DNA of 64,000 bases from positions 33,329,336 to 33,393,335 of the forward strand of contig NC_133665.1 in assembly GCF_037893015.1 (NCBI RefSeq). The letters run 5' to 3'. Below, piece after piece: positions 1 to 13,046 of this stretch; positions within the stretch are counted from its first letter, which is position 1; each line of letters starts with the position of its first letter. The translations under genes and the position numbers were made by a program. Below the pieces are notes generated by a model, which did no database searches, was not told the DNA's origin, and worked only from the letters and a program-made list of their open reading frames with translations. This DNA comes from Macrotis lagotis (taxonomy: Eukaryota > Chordata > Mammalia > Peramelemorphia > Peramelidae).

Positions 1-2033
1 CCTGTACTTCTACTCAGCAGCATTCCCTGAAAGATTCTCTAACTGTCCTCTATCAAAGAACACTGTGGGAGATTTTGGTCCTGACCGAGACTTCATAGTT
101 TAAATCTCATAATGTGGGTCCATGAAGAATAATGGTTAGAAGCATATTCTCTGGCTGAGTTTGCATCAGCAGAACCTGGCAACCTAGAAAGGTAAGGCAG
201 AGTGGATTTGCCATTGGGTTGTTATTTTTTCCCCCTGAAATACTCCACCTTACCTAAACATATTACGCCCTGTATAGTCTTTTGTAATACAATTGTTATT
301 ATAGGTAAACCTAGGCAGGTGGGGGGAAAATGATTGACATCAGAACCTCAGTCATTGACATAGTCTTTCTTACACAATGAGATCTCTGTGGAGCCTTTCC
401 AACTTGAGTGGTTATGACATGTTGTAGATGCCATTTGCAGGAAAGCAAAATTGTAGCACAGGGGAAATGGTGAATGTGCTATTTCACATTAAGTGCATTA
501 GATCTTTCCTAGAAGATATTGTTGAAAGATATTGAAACAGAGGTTCTAGGACTAGCAATGACTTGTTAATTCTTTGGGGAGACAAAGCACTCATCTTTCT
601 CACACTACATAATTAAATCTAACATGGAACAAAAATACAAGTTGTATTTCAGATGTATTCTCAGAAACAGTTTTGGGGGGGAAAATTCAAGGAAAAGTCA
701 AGGTATGACCTCAATAAAGGTTCTTTCTAAAAGAAAAGTTTAATGCTAATCATTTCAAAGCAAAGGACAATAATTCTTTGTCCCTACCACAAAATACTTG
801 ATCTCAGATACTTGGGCTGTTCGAATTCTCCTTCCATTCAAGAAAGAACATGATAGAGCTGGCCTAGAAAGTCAGTCAGTTCATTTTCCTTCCATATTCA
901 AGGAGTCTAACTGGTGATTGTATTTCAGGAAGGAGACAATTAAATGTAGATAAGTACTCTGCCTGATTCTGACAGTCACTATCTTTGTAGCCTAGGGTTA
1001 TCAGTTTATGTCTCCATTTGGTATTTTGGCATTTAAACTCTTATGGACTCCAATAACGTAAAGTAAAATTAGGCCCATTTTACAGCAAATATATTTAGAG
1101 TGAACCTCTTATATTATCAACAATCAGTGTTATGTAGAAGAAGGAGCTGTAGACTATTATAAAGTAGATTCATGTGCTCTCTAAATACAGAAATATGGTA
1201 GGTATATATTTGGCATTGATAAATGTCAGAGATTGTGATTTCTGCCTGTGAAGGGGCAGGAAGAAGGCCATAGCTAGACACTTGCTCCTTCCTTTGTCTA
1301 TCTCAAAGGGGTCCTGGACTAGAATTCTATCTATCTATTAGAACTCAAATAAATTTATATTTAAAGGTACAATACTTTAGGGAAAGAGAAGGATATTTTT
1401 TTCTGATTGCTCTCAGGGAGAAGGTAATAACTTAGAATTACAAACTTGACTCCTTTCCACCAAATACCAGTTGTACAAAGGCCCATCACAAATAGTGAAT
1501 AGTGAGTAAACTTATTTATAAAAGCAAAATAATAAACAGAAGTTACAGACAGGAAGTAGGAGAGTGTTGAATAAGCTAGCTGTTCTCAAAAGTAGGATAT
1601 ATGAATCCTGCAGGTCACCAAATCCTTTTCATGGGGCCTAGTAGGATAAAATTATTTTCATCATCATCATCATAAAAAAATGTTATTTACCTATTATCAT
1701 ATTTCTCCCCTTCCAGCTACATATCTGTATGGGGGCTAAATTTTCTTTGCCTGCTTTAATCAAAATAACATATCATAATGGTTTGATTGAAGGAATTTAG
1801 CTGTCTTCTATTCAGTCAGACACTGATGTGACTTATAAAAATATGTAAAGTAATGCTATATTGTTTTACTTGCTAAATTTTTATGGAAAACATTTTAAAT
1901 GTTATTTATGATAACATGTAATGGATTTGTTATTGTTATTTAAATGAATAAGTAGTTTTTTAAATTCTCAGTTTTAATTTATAATATGGTAAACATCACT
2001 AGATATAACAGGCTTAAACAAAAATTCTTTAGT
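1..2033. other. 5' flanking intergenic DNA, nothing recognised
   Basis: AT-rich, largely unique-looking sequence. No exon, RNA gene or clear mobile element was recognised. A short (CAT)n run occurs near 1658-1672. Confidence 0.6.
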
Positions 2034-2048
2034 ATCCTTATAATTTTT

Positions 2049-2187
2049 TGTTTTTTCAAGGCAATGGGGTTAAGTGACTTGTCCAAGACAGCCAGTTAAT
2101 TATTAAGTGTCTTAGGTCACATTTGAACTCAGGTCTTCCCTGACTCCAGGATCAGTGCTCTATCTACAGCGCCACCTAGCTGCCCTG
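2049..2187 (-). mobile_element. Young tRNA-derived marsupial SINE
   Basis: This reads on the minus strand as the common marsupial SINE: a head like gcagctaggtggcgc, then the tRNA-type B box region, the cacttaacccc segment and a terminal A-rich tail. It is flanked by a perfect 15-bp target-site duplication (2034-2048 and 2188-2202). Confidence 0.85.
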
Positions 2188-2299
2188 ATCCTTATAATTT
2201 TTAAGAGTGTAAAGAGGATCTCAAACCAAAAGAATAGAAATCTGTCTAGGGTAGACTAAACAAAGTTGCTGTTCAGGTGTGTCTGACCCTTCATAATCC

Positions 2300-3147
2300 C
2301 ATTTGGAATATTCTTTCTTTTTTCTTTTTTAAATTAAATTAAAATTTTTTTCAAATACATGCAAAAGTAGATTTCAACATTTATCCATTTGTAAGTTTAT
2401 GAATTATACATTTTTCTACTACCCTCCCTTCCCTACCTACCCCGTCCCATGGCGGCAAACAATCTGGTACAAGTTGTACATGTACAATCGTGTTTAGCAT
2501 ATTTCCATATAAGTCATGTTATAAAAGAGGAACTAGAACTTTGGGGGGAGGAGACCATGAGAAAGAAAGAAAAAAAACAAAATAAATTTTAAAAAGTGAA
2601 CATAGTATGCTTTTCTCTGTTTTCAAATCTCATAGTTTTGTTTTGGTTTTTTTTTATTTTGGGTTGTTTTTTTCCCTGGATGTAAATGGTGTTTTCATTA
2701 ATAGGTCTGTCAGGATTGTCTTTGATCACTGAACTACTGAGAGGAGCTGTGTCCATCAGAGGTGATCATTTACAATGATGCTGCTAATGTGATGATGCTC
2801 TTCTGGTTCTCCTTATATCACTCAGCATCACTTCATGCAAGTCTTTCCAGGTTTTTCTAAAGCTCTGCCACTCATGATTTCTTACAGAACAATAGTACTC
2901 TTCCCATTCATATACCATAACTTGTTTAGCCATTCCCTCAATTTCCAGTTCTTTGCCACTACCAAAAAAGAAAACTGGTATAAATATTTTTATATATGTG
3001 AGTTTTTCCCCCTTTTTAATGATCTCTTTGGTATATAGACCTAGAAGTTGTATTGCTGGGTCAAAGGATATGCACAGATTTATTGCCTTCTGGCAGCAGT
3101 TCCAAATTGCTCTGCAGAATGGTTGGATCAATTTGGAATTTTTTTTG
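2300..3147 (-). mobile_element. L1 3' end (ORF2 C-terminus and 3' UTR), antisense
   Basis: The segment contains the antisense of the L1 3' region, with cues such as gctgggtcaaagg, agccattccc and ctgcagaatggttgg, and an antisense A tail near 2310-2345. A 129-codon open frame on the minus strand (2784-3173) is the decayed ORF2 C-terminus and not a host gene. A sense-oriented relative lies at 22234-23103. Confidence 0.75.
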
Positions 3148-3149
3148 AC

Positions 3150-3335
3150 AAAGATCCTTAAGTGGTTTGCCATTTCCTTCTCCAGCTCATTTTATATATG
3201 AGGAAACTGATGTAAACAGGGTGAGGAGATTTGCCCAGGATCACACAGCTCATAAGTGTATGAAGCTAGATTTGAACTCAAAAAGGTAAGTTTTCCTCTT
3301 TCCAGAAAGACTATCCACTACACCACCTAGCTTAA
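3150..3335 (-). mobile_element. CORE-type SINE, antisense
   Basis: Minus-strand copy showing the antisense of the cctcatctgtaaaatg-type and cttgcccaggatcacac-type segments and ending in a decayed head, caccacctagct. It abuts the L1 3' remnant on its left. Confidence 0.7.
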
Positions 3336-3602
3336 CCAAGGAGAGAGGGAACAATCTTACTGTGGGGAATTCATTCATAGCAGCCTTTAAATTTCTAAGT
3401 TTTAGAAGTCAAAGAACTTACTCGGAATACCAGCTTTCCTAGAGGCCCTAAGGTTTCCAGTAACTCTTCAAAAACTTGTACTTGCCTATCATGATTCCCT
3501 GCTTCTAAGTCTTTCCTCAACAATTTCCTTTACACAGTACCATGAAAATTCTCTCAGCCAATAGCAGGTGATATCTCCCTCACTTAACACCACAGATCAC
3601 AG

Positions 3603-3862
3603 GTGGGTAGCTAGGTGACATAGTGGGCAGAGTGCAGATCCTAGAGTCAGGAAGATTCATTCAAAATTTAAATTTGGCCTCAGACACTTATTAGCTGGAT
3701 GACTTTGGGAAGTTATTTAATCCTCTTTGACTCAGTTTCCTCATGTAAAATGAACTGGAGAAGAGAAACTGCAAATCATTCTAATATGTTTGCCAAGAAA
3801 ACTCTAACTGGGGCCATGAAAAGTCAGACATGATTGAAAAAAGACTAAACATCAACAAGAGA
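3603..3862 (+). mobile_element. CORE-type marsupial SINE, near full length
   Basis: It runs from gtagctaggtgacatagtgg through cctcagacacttattagctg and tcagtttcctcatg to the 3' part gccaagaaaactc and gaaaagtcagacatga. All parts are in consensus order; divergence is moderate. Confidence 0.75.
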
Positions 3863-3896
3863 TCTTAGGGTTGACTCAGAAAAGTTGATCCAGACT

Positions 3897-4045
3897 TAAG
3901 AAGTGGGTTCTAGTTCTAACTCAGTCACTAACTTTCCATGTGATCTTGAGCAAGTAATTTTATATCCTTATACCTCAATTTTCTCATATGTTAAATGGAA
4001 AAGTTGGAATAGATAATCTCCAGGTCCCTTCTAGTTATAAATTAT
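3897..4045 (+). mobile_element. MIR remnant
   Basis: The MIR core is recognisable (gtgatcttgagcaagt, then cctcaattttctcat) with its downstream part gatctccaggtccctt. Confidence 0.6.
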
Positions 4046-4633
4046 AAGGAGCTGCTGAATCTAAATCATACACTGAAGTTAATAGGGATATATAGAGTGG
4101 ATAGATGTACTGTGGCTCCCAGAACAGCACCCTTCCTTGTCTGTATTCCCTCAAAATGATTATTTACAATAGAGAAAAACATTAATATTCCTCAGTTTAC
4201 TTTTGTTCTGGAACAAAAATTGTTTTAAAAAATCTTAATAACAACAAAAAAAACCCCAAATAAACAAAAAAACCTTAGGAGTTACTCTTACAGAGCAAAA
4301 TACAAATTGGGTGTTGGCTAAATATACACTTTGTTTTCACAACATTAAGTTGAAGACTGCTTGCCCCATGGCAAAATGGAAGAAAGTCACTAGTCAGTTC
4401 TTTTTTTGAGAAGTTAGGAATCTTTATAGGAAAAAGGTAACTATAGCAAGCATTATAAGTTTGTCTAAACAGGAATCACCTTGAGGCACTTACCTATTCA
4501 TTCTACTCGGTTTGAACTCTGATGATGAACCTCTACACCTGGAGGGGAAATATGGAGAACTTTTAAACAGAGGTTCCATCTACCTCAACTTGGGGTGGGG
4601 GACAAGTTTAAGCTGCAGGTCATTGACCTACTG

Positions 4634-4747
4634 CTGGGGGGGGGCAAGAAAGAGGGGAAGGGGAGGAGGAAAAGAAAGGAGAGGAGAGGAGAGGGAAGGG
4701 AGGAGGTAGTAGTGGTGATGGAAGAGGAGGAAGAAGAGGAGGAAGAG
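4634..4747 (+). repeat. G/A-rich low-complexity tract
   Basis: About 110 bp of nearly pure purines on the + strand with a few T. Short open frames over it encode only Gly/Arg/Glu-rich composition. Confidence 0.85.
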
Positions 4748-5290
4748 CATTGCTATTACCCTAATCCAAAATTATGACAATACCTTACTAACTGGTCCTT
4801 CTGCTTCTCTTCACTTCAAAAATATTTTTCTGGTCAGGAGGTGAGGGCTAGCCTAGGGGTCCAGGGCCCAAGTTTTGGAAGGATAGGAACAGAGATGGCA
4901 CAAAATATAAACTCATGGAATCAGAGTTGGAAGGTTAATACTTGCGTTTTCCAGATGAGCTTGAGGCACAAAGCAGGTGAACCTAGTCCAAAGAGAGTAG
5001 TCAAGGCAGAGAATGGCAAGTACAGACAGGCAGGTTAATTGATCAGGTGCAAAAGATCACCTAACTCAAGGAAGGTTTTGCAAAATATTTTCTATACAAT
5101 CTCAAACAAGCCTATGAATTAGGCACACATAGATATTATTAGCCCCATTTTAAAAAGGAGTAAACAGATTCAAAATGGCTTGATTTCAAGTGGAGCTGGC
5201 AAGTATTAAAGTTGGGATCAAAGGAACAATTTGAACCCAAGTTTTCTTGACAAGTTCCACAGCACTCTTTCCCCTTATGACATCTTGTTT
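4748..5290. other. Mostly unique DNA with a probable MIR3-like remnant (5085-5290)
   Basis: Sequence resembling a MIR/MIR3-like element in antisense orientation is seen (aagcctatgaattaggca, attagccccatttta). Nothing else is recognised. Confidence 0.4.
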
Positions 5291-5559
5291 CTCTTGTAAG
5301 TACTGAATCAGGAGCATAGGCCAAAAGAGGTCAGGATCTAAGCAAGAGGTCTAATTAATGGGCACTAGCAGTAATAATAGTACTAACAAAGCTTGACATT
5401 GAACTAGTTGCCTTATGAGGTGGAGGCCCTTTATGTAAGACCTGAAGTAGTCTAAGAGCCTGGGCCAACATGAGCCTTCAGGCACAGACAAGTAACAACA
5501 CCTGGCTGGAGTGAGGGGGCTGGAGTGAGGGATGCCAGGCAGTTTCATACATTCTCCTT

Positions 5560-5990
5560 CATTCTGTAGTTCACTCTTCCTAAAATATTTTCATCATTCT
5601 TCAGGCACACACTGAAAAACCCTTAATGTCTCCCATTACCTCTAAGATAAAGCTCAAACCTCTTAGCCTAGCACTCAATCCCATTTCATTTTTTTAAAAA
5701 ATGACTGGGTATCTAAATGCAAGGTTTCAGTCAACTTTCAAACTTTCTCTTACCTCCTCTCTTACACAAACCTTCTGCTCTAGCCAGTCTGATTTCTTCA
5801 CTCTCAAAGAAACATACTTTATATTTTCCCACGGATATGAGTTCTCCTCTGTTTAATGCAGTCCCTCTTCCTCTCCACCTCTCTTAATTCCAAATTTAAC
5901 CTTCAAGGCTCACTCCAACTCAAGGTAATTTCTCTTGCCTTTAAAGCTCTTATGCCACTCCTTAAAGTAGTATTTTCTTTTGCTGGCTTT
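5560..5990 (+). mobile_element. L2 LINE 3' remnant
   Basis: The order of segments fits the L2 3' region: aatgtctcccattacctcta, then gataaagctcaaacctctta, then cactccaactcaaggtaatt. It is heavily diverged and in sense orientation. Confidence 0.6.
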
Positions 5991-6070
5991 TATTATTACT
6001 GAAAGTTTTACGGGTTTCTTTTTCTATCCAACTATACTTGAAAGTAATCATTTTTAACCTAGGATTAATA

Positions 6071-6385
6071 GAAACCCTTCCAAGAAATTCTTGGATAGAC
6101 TTCAAGGATCCATGGATTTGTATACATATATACATATATATGCACACATATATATGCATATATGAAACCCTCCCAAGAAATCCTTGGATAGACTTCATGG
6201 ATTTGTCTATATGTCTATGTTATGATAAGTGTATTTCAAGATAATTGGTTTCCTTCATACCTACAGACTTGACTTTATTTTTCAATTAAAAATATAAATC
6301 TGAGGAGTCCATCCAGAGTTTTCACCAGATGGCCAAAGGGGTCCATGACACATACCAAAAAAAAGTGAAGATCCTTGGCTTTCAG
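6071..6385 (+). mobile_element. hAT-like non-autonomous element, copy 1, with a duplicated left part
   Basis: Recognised by ggatagacttca and tccatgga near the left, aattggtttcctt in the middle, and tcaccagatggccaaaggg plus gtccatgacaca near the right. The same ordered segments occur at 52310-52670 and, inverted, at 39845-40032. Its left part is repeated (6071-6120 and 6164-6207) around a TA-rich spacer. I do not recall the family name with certainty. Confidence 0.55.
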
Positions 6386-7604
6386 GAGAGCAGAGATCAT
6401 GTCTTTCTATTTTTGTGGCCCCCACAGGTGCCCTATACCTAGCAGGTGATCAAAAATGATTTGTCACTCAACCAAGTGAGAGTGTTAAGCAGGAAATTCC
6501 AATCTCCACTGAGTAGGGAAAAAAAGAAAATGACAGACTGCAGCCTGAAGAATTTATTAAGCTAGGTATGACAGATTTTTTGACAGTGACAGTTTAAAAT
6601 GTATCTGAGTGGGTTTCAAGGAAGGATACAGCCTTTGCTTTAGATGCCTTTAAAAAATATCATTCTCATCTATCTGGAATGGTTTAGGTATAGTACAGTC
6701 TCTTGCCTGGAGGCAAGGGGATGGAGTAGATAATCTCTCAAGGTCCCAGCCTTAGGTTTTTTCTGCCTTTGTAATACAGTACATTCTTTGAAAGAAAATA
6801 AGTCAGAGAGAGGGGCTATTATTGCTAGGGGACTTTGGGTTTCTTACCCATAAGAATATATATTTTCTTCTCTCTCTCTCTTCTCTCTGTCTCTCTCTCT
6901 GTCTCTCTCTCCATTATGAATATACATATATATATATATATGTATGTATTTCCTCCTCCCCCCCTCCTGTTTTCTTAAAGGTGAGTGAGTCTTTTTCAGT
7001 CTATGCTCATAAAAACAGATGACCTGGATCTTTATGGGTAGCTAATTGTTTGTTTTTAAGTCATAAAAATGAATTCTTGCTTTGTTTTCAAAGGAACATA
7101 CACTTCATTCAATCTATACAAACTGAATGACAAGTAGGTGAAGTCCAAGATTTGAAAGATAAAACTTCATTTGTTGATTTTTCTGCTCTGAACTGAAAAC
7201 AATGAGACAAAGGAGCCAGTTTGTTGATATAAGCTCTATAAAACACAATAATATTAGTCATGTAAATAAGAGAAAATAAAAGTGACTTAACAAGATAAAT
7301 TTCAACAAGTCACCACATTAGAGATTAAAATATTCTGATTAAGCAAACACTAACTGGGCCAAAAGAAAGGATAAAGAAAAGAGTGATAACTACTGATTCG
7401 GAAGACAATGGGTCTCCTTATATCTAAGGCCTAAGGCATTGCCTAACAACAAGAATAGCATTCAGAGGTCAGCTCATACCTCCATTGTGAACCCAAGCTC
7501 TGCAGTCATTGTGTATCCCACTTTTTATTTAAAAAAAAATCACTTCATAGTAAAAACCACTACAAAATAAAACCAGCACATTCTCTTTTCTTCCTTCATT
7601 AGCA

Positions 7605-7661
<57 letters not shown>

Positions 7662-9120
7662 CCCCACCATTTCAATCTTCTCTTTTCCTCTCAACAATTG
7701 CTAAGGAATCCATTTTGCTTAGTCTGAATTATGTAAGTCTGTGATAGGAATAAAAGGAGTTGCTGTTTTCCAATTTTGTATTTACATTCCTGCTACTCAT
7801 AACTGGCTTTGTAATTTGCTGGCCTGACTTTCTACACGATGAACAGCCTGCTGTTCTCAAGCTAGGGGGGAAAACAGCCAACTTATCAGTGTTTAAGATT
7901 ATCCATATACCTGTATTGAACAGTGACTTTCTCATAACCTTTTTTTAAAAGAATATTTGAACAATTGGAGTAACAGTATGGGGATTTGCACTATTTAAAT
8001 GAAGAGCAATGAATAGGCCTATGCCATTTCTTGAGTCAATATTAGATATTTGTATAGTTTTCTTTATTAAAGTATATATCTATAAATATAAAGAAATAAA
8101 ATTTCTTGAAACTTTTAACAAGTGAAACCTCTCTGGCTCACACTTCCAGTGGCCTCCTGGCAGAGATTATTACCAGATTGATCAAGCCATATAAATAAGA
8201 ACCAGTCTACCAAAGTCAGAGCTTGCCTCGTAAGGAAATTATTCCTTATCAGGGCTAGGCAGCTCAGCTGCTGGAAAGGTCCAGTTAGTTGTATCATTGC
8301 TCATCCTAAACATCTCCCAATAGATTACATAAATTATGAAATATGGAGTGGGAAGGCATCTATAGAACAAAGCTTGTTAATTGACTAATTCAATCCCTTT
8401 ATTATGTAGCTAAAGATACAGAAGCCCACGGTTGAAGGTGGGGGTAGGGAGGAGCAAAGAGGTGGCATAACTTGCCACCTATGCTTCAACTCAGAATTGT
8501 AATCAGTTTTTTTTAGTCTCAGCCAAAGTTAGAAACCACTTAATGTCTTTTAACCAGAAATCCTCCCACTTATGCCTCCATCTTTAATCCTACCCCTATG
8601 CATAATCTATAACAAAGTACCTATCTGCTGTTCTGTTTATCCTGCTCTGCCACAGGGAAAATGAACCCCAGAGACCCTTGGCAGGAATTTTATAGCAATA
8701 CAGTAATACAGGTCAATAGCCAGAGATTCTGAGCAAAAAAAATATTGCTTCCATGTTATTAAAGCCTTCTTAAGAACTCTTTTAAGGTATAGCTCCCAGG
8801 TAAAAAGTTCAGAAGCTGGCAAACCTGAAAAACTTCCTCTCTAGTCCAAAATTTTCCAGAAGTGTTTTGGCAGATGGTAGGGGAAGGTGGAATTTCTCTC
8901 TGATCATTAATGTTTGTGACATATTCCTGTTTGCCCTCTCCACACCTACAAATGGGTATTGTACCAGTATATGAGCAGGAACAATTCTGAGATAAAGGGA
9001 GTTGGCAGCAAACTATGATTAATAATTTGATGAAGCCAAAGATTCATCCTTTCTTATGGGTTCCTGAAATTCTCACCAATGCTTATGTTTACTATTGGAG
9101 GCTCCTGAGAACCTCTCCCT
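6386..9120. other. Intergenic DNA with microsatellites, no gene recognised
   Basis: It contains C/T- and TA-rich simple sequence at about 6868-6945 and a long (CT)n at 7608-7659. A short MIR/L3-like tail may be present near 6660-6770. The block 8100-8330 looks unique. No exon was recognised. Confidence 0.5.
7608..7659 (+). repeat. (CT)n microsatellite, about 26 units, followed by a C run
   Basis: Uninterrupted CT dinucleotides, then C7. Confidence 0.97.
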
Positions 9121-9281
9121 AGTCAAGCAATTCAATTCAATGAATATATATTAAATGCCCACAGTATTCTAGACAATTGTTTGTGCTAGGCATCTGAGAT
9201 ACAATGAAAAATTAATCTTTGACCTTGAGGAGTTTACATTCTATTCAAGCTTATTATTATTAAAGTAACTATGAAAAAAGT

Positions 9282-9287
<6 letters not shown>

Positions 9288-9329
<42 letters not shown>
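9288..9329 (+). repeat. (CT)n microsatellite
   Basis: About 20 uninterrupted CT units. It follows an old interspersed-repeat-like stretch at 9125-9245 that I could not assign. Confidence 0.97.
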
Positions 9330-9332
<3 letters not shown>

Positions 9333-10764
9333 CCCATTCTTACTGCCAAAGGACTTTCTCCAAATATGATTTGTTTGTTACAGAGCCTTTTCTACTTTAT
9401 ACTGTTATTTATCTTTTTATTTTTATCCTACTGAAAGAACACACAATTTCCTCAAGAAAAAAAAAAACTTCATCAACCATACAATTTTTAAGCGTAGAAA
9501 CCAGACTAGACTAGCAATTTATAAATTGTAGGATTGTTAGTTACTAAACTCTAACTTTCCTCAACTAGATTATAAGCTCTATAAAAAGTAGATATCACAT
9601 TATAAAACTCTTTATATACCCCAATTTCTTCCTCTTTAAAAGAAGCAGTAAGGTATAGCACAAAGTATACTGAGCTGGAAGTCAGGAGAACAGAATTTAA
9701 ACAGAATCTCTGATACCAAATCCATCGCTTTCTAGTTAGCCAAAAAAGAAAATCTAGTTTTTTCCAGAAACAGTTCCCACAACTTACATTCATATAGATT
9801 TTGTCAGGTCCCAGGGTCAACTCTAAAAAGGGTAGTTGCCTCTGCTTCTGCTTTTCAAATTCAATGTGGAAGACATATTACTTCACAGAATGGTATTTCA
9901 GAATAGGAAAGCACCAGCAATCTGTTTCATATACTCTGCTAGAAAAATTCCCATTATAACACACCCAGAAAATGATCACCCAGATTTTACTTGAAAAGCT
10001 CCATTGAGGGCAAAAACTCACTACCACTTTTGGATAGCTTTAATTGTTAGGAAACTTTAATTTTTTTTTCTTATAAATTGATCTCTTTGAAATCCCCCCC
10101 CCCCCCCCCCCGCCCCATGCTCTGTCCTCTGAGGATACAGAGAAAAAGTATTCTATTCCCTTTCCCAAGAAATAGTTGTTTAATTACTCGAACACAACTA
10201 TCATGAATTTGATTGTGGTCAAATCACTAAATCTCCTTGGGTCTCAGTATCCTCAACTAAAATGATGGAATTGTACTAGGAAGAGAACAAACAATTGCAT
10301 TTAGGAAATCTCACAGCACTTTTGATGATCACAAGTTTAGCTTTGACACAAAATCAAAAATTTGTAACAATATTCTTTCAGTGACATAATATTGCTATGG
10401 GAACATCAGTCTCAGAAGAATGAAAATTAAAGAGACCCCAAAGAATAAAAGAGGTAGATATAAGCACTCTATAGCATTTACTATGATGAATTTTGTATTA
10501 GAAGTGATATAAAAGATATTCAGGAAATGCATGATCAGTAAATCATGTAATCAGGAAGGAGAAAAAATTGTTGGGACAATATCAGTTGCATTAGTTTCAA
10601 AAGAATATAAAAAGAATTACAAGAAAGTCTTAGAAATGTTGGATAGGCACTGTACAAAGGATTTATGAATTATATGTATGGATGGGTTGTTAGGAACTAG
10701 GAGAGAGATGAGATCACTGATTCCATGAAGAATTGAAGTATGCCTCTGATCACTCAGTTCTTTC
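9330..10764. other. Intergenic DNA, nothing recognised except a poly-C run (10094-10111)
   Basis: AT-rich, apparently unique. The 18-base C run is the only simple repeat of note. Confidence 0.5.
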
Positions 10765-11090
10765 TAGCCAAAATGTTCTTTTTCTGCTTTGCTTATTCAT
10801 TTCCTAAGAGGTCAAAGGCCCAGTTCAAAGGAAGCCTCCTCCCTGAATTTTTCCCTTATTCTACCAGTGAGAAATATTGTATCCATCTTTGAGCAAGGAC
10901 AGGTTGGGACTTCCTGCATTTTCTTATCCTACCCTATGTTATTGCTATATGTGTGTGTGTATGTTTTATTTCAGTCATTAGGCTATAAGTTCCATGATAG
11001 CAACAACTTTGTTTTATTCTTCTTCATTGTCCCTCAGAGTATTTTGTACATACTAGCTACTCAGAGATAATTTATCAATGAACAAATGAG
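10765..11090 (+). mobile_element. L2 LINE 3' remnant
   Basis: It fits the L2 3' end in order: cagttcaaaggaagcctcct, then ggctataagttccatga, then gtattttgtacatactagc and the terminal atcaatgaacaaatga. Confidence 0.65.
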
Positions 11091-13046
11091 TTAGTTCATG
11101 CAATTAAATGAATAAATCAATAATAAACTAACCCACCCCAAGTGAAAAAGGCACTGTTCACAGCATAAAGATAGACTTTGTCTTTTCCCATTGAAAGTGT
11201 TTGCAGAAATCTGACATGACTAGTATATGAGGTACATTTGAGACTTGAATAGGGAAAGAGGGAGGAAATTGGTAAAGTCAACTTACATAAAAGCTGGTAG
11301 ATTTTTCCTATACAATATAAGTATTTCATAAACCTCTGAAAATAAAAAAGCAGTGCTTGACCCAAAAAGTCAAGAGAGTTAATATGATTGTCCTAACTAC
11401 ATTTTTTTGCTTATTGGAAAGAACCAACCATACAATGAAATAGTCTTTGTTTTTTGAACTGAGGTTTTTTTTTTTTGCATCTTTCCAAAGTGGGCCAGAT
11501 TTCAAATGAAAGATTCCAAATGAAGAGAGACATGTAGAAGAGGTTCTAAAGAGTCTCTCAGTAGACACAGAATTGTTGAATTTAAAGATAATTGAGTTTG
11601 ACTTCCACCATAGAACAGTAACCTACAGCCATTAGGATTCTTATTTAACCAGGGCTCATCAATTCTCACTAAATCTTATTCTCAGATTTGAGAAGCTTCA
11701 GTTAATGCTAATAAAATAGCTACTATAAAAGAAAAAATCTCCCAGGGAAAACTGGAAATTCCCAGATTTCAAAAAATAACCTTGGACTTGATCAACATCC
11801 TAAAAACAGCCATGTGAATAGCTAATGAAGCTGTATAATTTGTCTATGTATTTCTCAAGGTCTTTTAAACAGACTTTCATAGCTGGGGGAAGGGAGGGGA
11901 GATACTTTGACATTCAAATAGAACAAAATTGGGACCACATTCCAATAACTTTATGCTTGTTTTTCATTAATTTTCTTATAAAAATTACATAAATGGGTCG
12001 TGTGAAGCATTTAGGCAATAAAAGTAAGGAGTTGTAGTTTGCCTTTTGTTATGTTTTTCCCTTTCTCCCCCAAATACATATCTTTTACTAAAGCACATTT
12101 TGTGTAAGATGTCTTTCATAAATATAAATAATACTCAAGGTGTTCATATATTGAGAGGAATAGGATTGATAGGAGACTGGAGAGATTTTTTTTTTCCCCT
12201 TAGAGATATTATTTTTTCTTTTATTCACAAAGCACAAGGAGATCTTTTTTTGAAACTTCTGAATGGAAGTGCATAACTAAAATTTAGGATATAAACCTCT
12301 ACTACTATCTTTCTTATCAAACAGTTTGAAAAACATGGATGAGAGGCAATCAATATAGAGATGGAATACTATAATGATGAGTTTTTGGGTCACCTGAATA
12401 TAGTAACTCCAATCTATAATTCTCTATTATAATAATTGCTCTTATTTTTTTCCTCCTCTGTTCATTCTTCTATTTTTCTCTTCCACCTTATAGTCCTATG
12501 CTCTCTTTCTTTCAGTCCTTTTTATTTCTTCTTCATTTGAGTTTTCCCCACAGCCTGACTTTTTTTACTTCCTCTATTTCATTTTGGTTCCATTACTATT
12601 ATGTGGGGAGTGGATTTCTGCAGAAGAGAGATGAAGTGGGAAACTAAGAGAGCCATGTGAAGAAGAGATGTTGTATTATGTGAATTTGCAAAATATTTTG
12701 AAAGTCTGCATTATCTATGTTGCATGTAATGTTGATGAGTATTCCTAAAGTCTAGGCTCATCCCTTGGAAAAGGAATGTAAAGTGGGGTTTGGGGGTATG
12801 AAAAGGGAAAGTAAAGAAAGAAATAAAACTAGAAGTGAAGGGTCTTTAAAAAAGGAGAGATTATTCCTTCATCTGATTGGATGTACATCATTATACAAAG
12901 CTTGAAAAGGGTGTATGTCACAGTTCAATTGGCCACATTCTAGGCTTCCTGGTACAGGTGTAAACCATTAGACCAGTAGTAGCAATAATATAAAGCCCCA
13001 TCGAGATGTAGAAGTTAATTGGGGTTCTCAAAGGAATCATGACAGT
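11091..13046. other. Intergenic DNA, nothing recognised
   Basis: AT-rich with no clear element or exon. Short open frames on both strands here show no family signature. Confidence 0.5.

Noticed and set aside
2784..3173. 129-codon minus-strand open frame
   Set aside because: It lies in the antisense L1 3' end and is the decayed ORF2 C-terminus.
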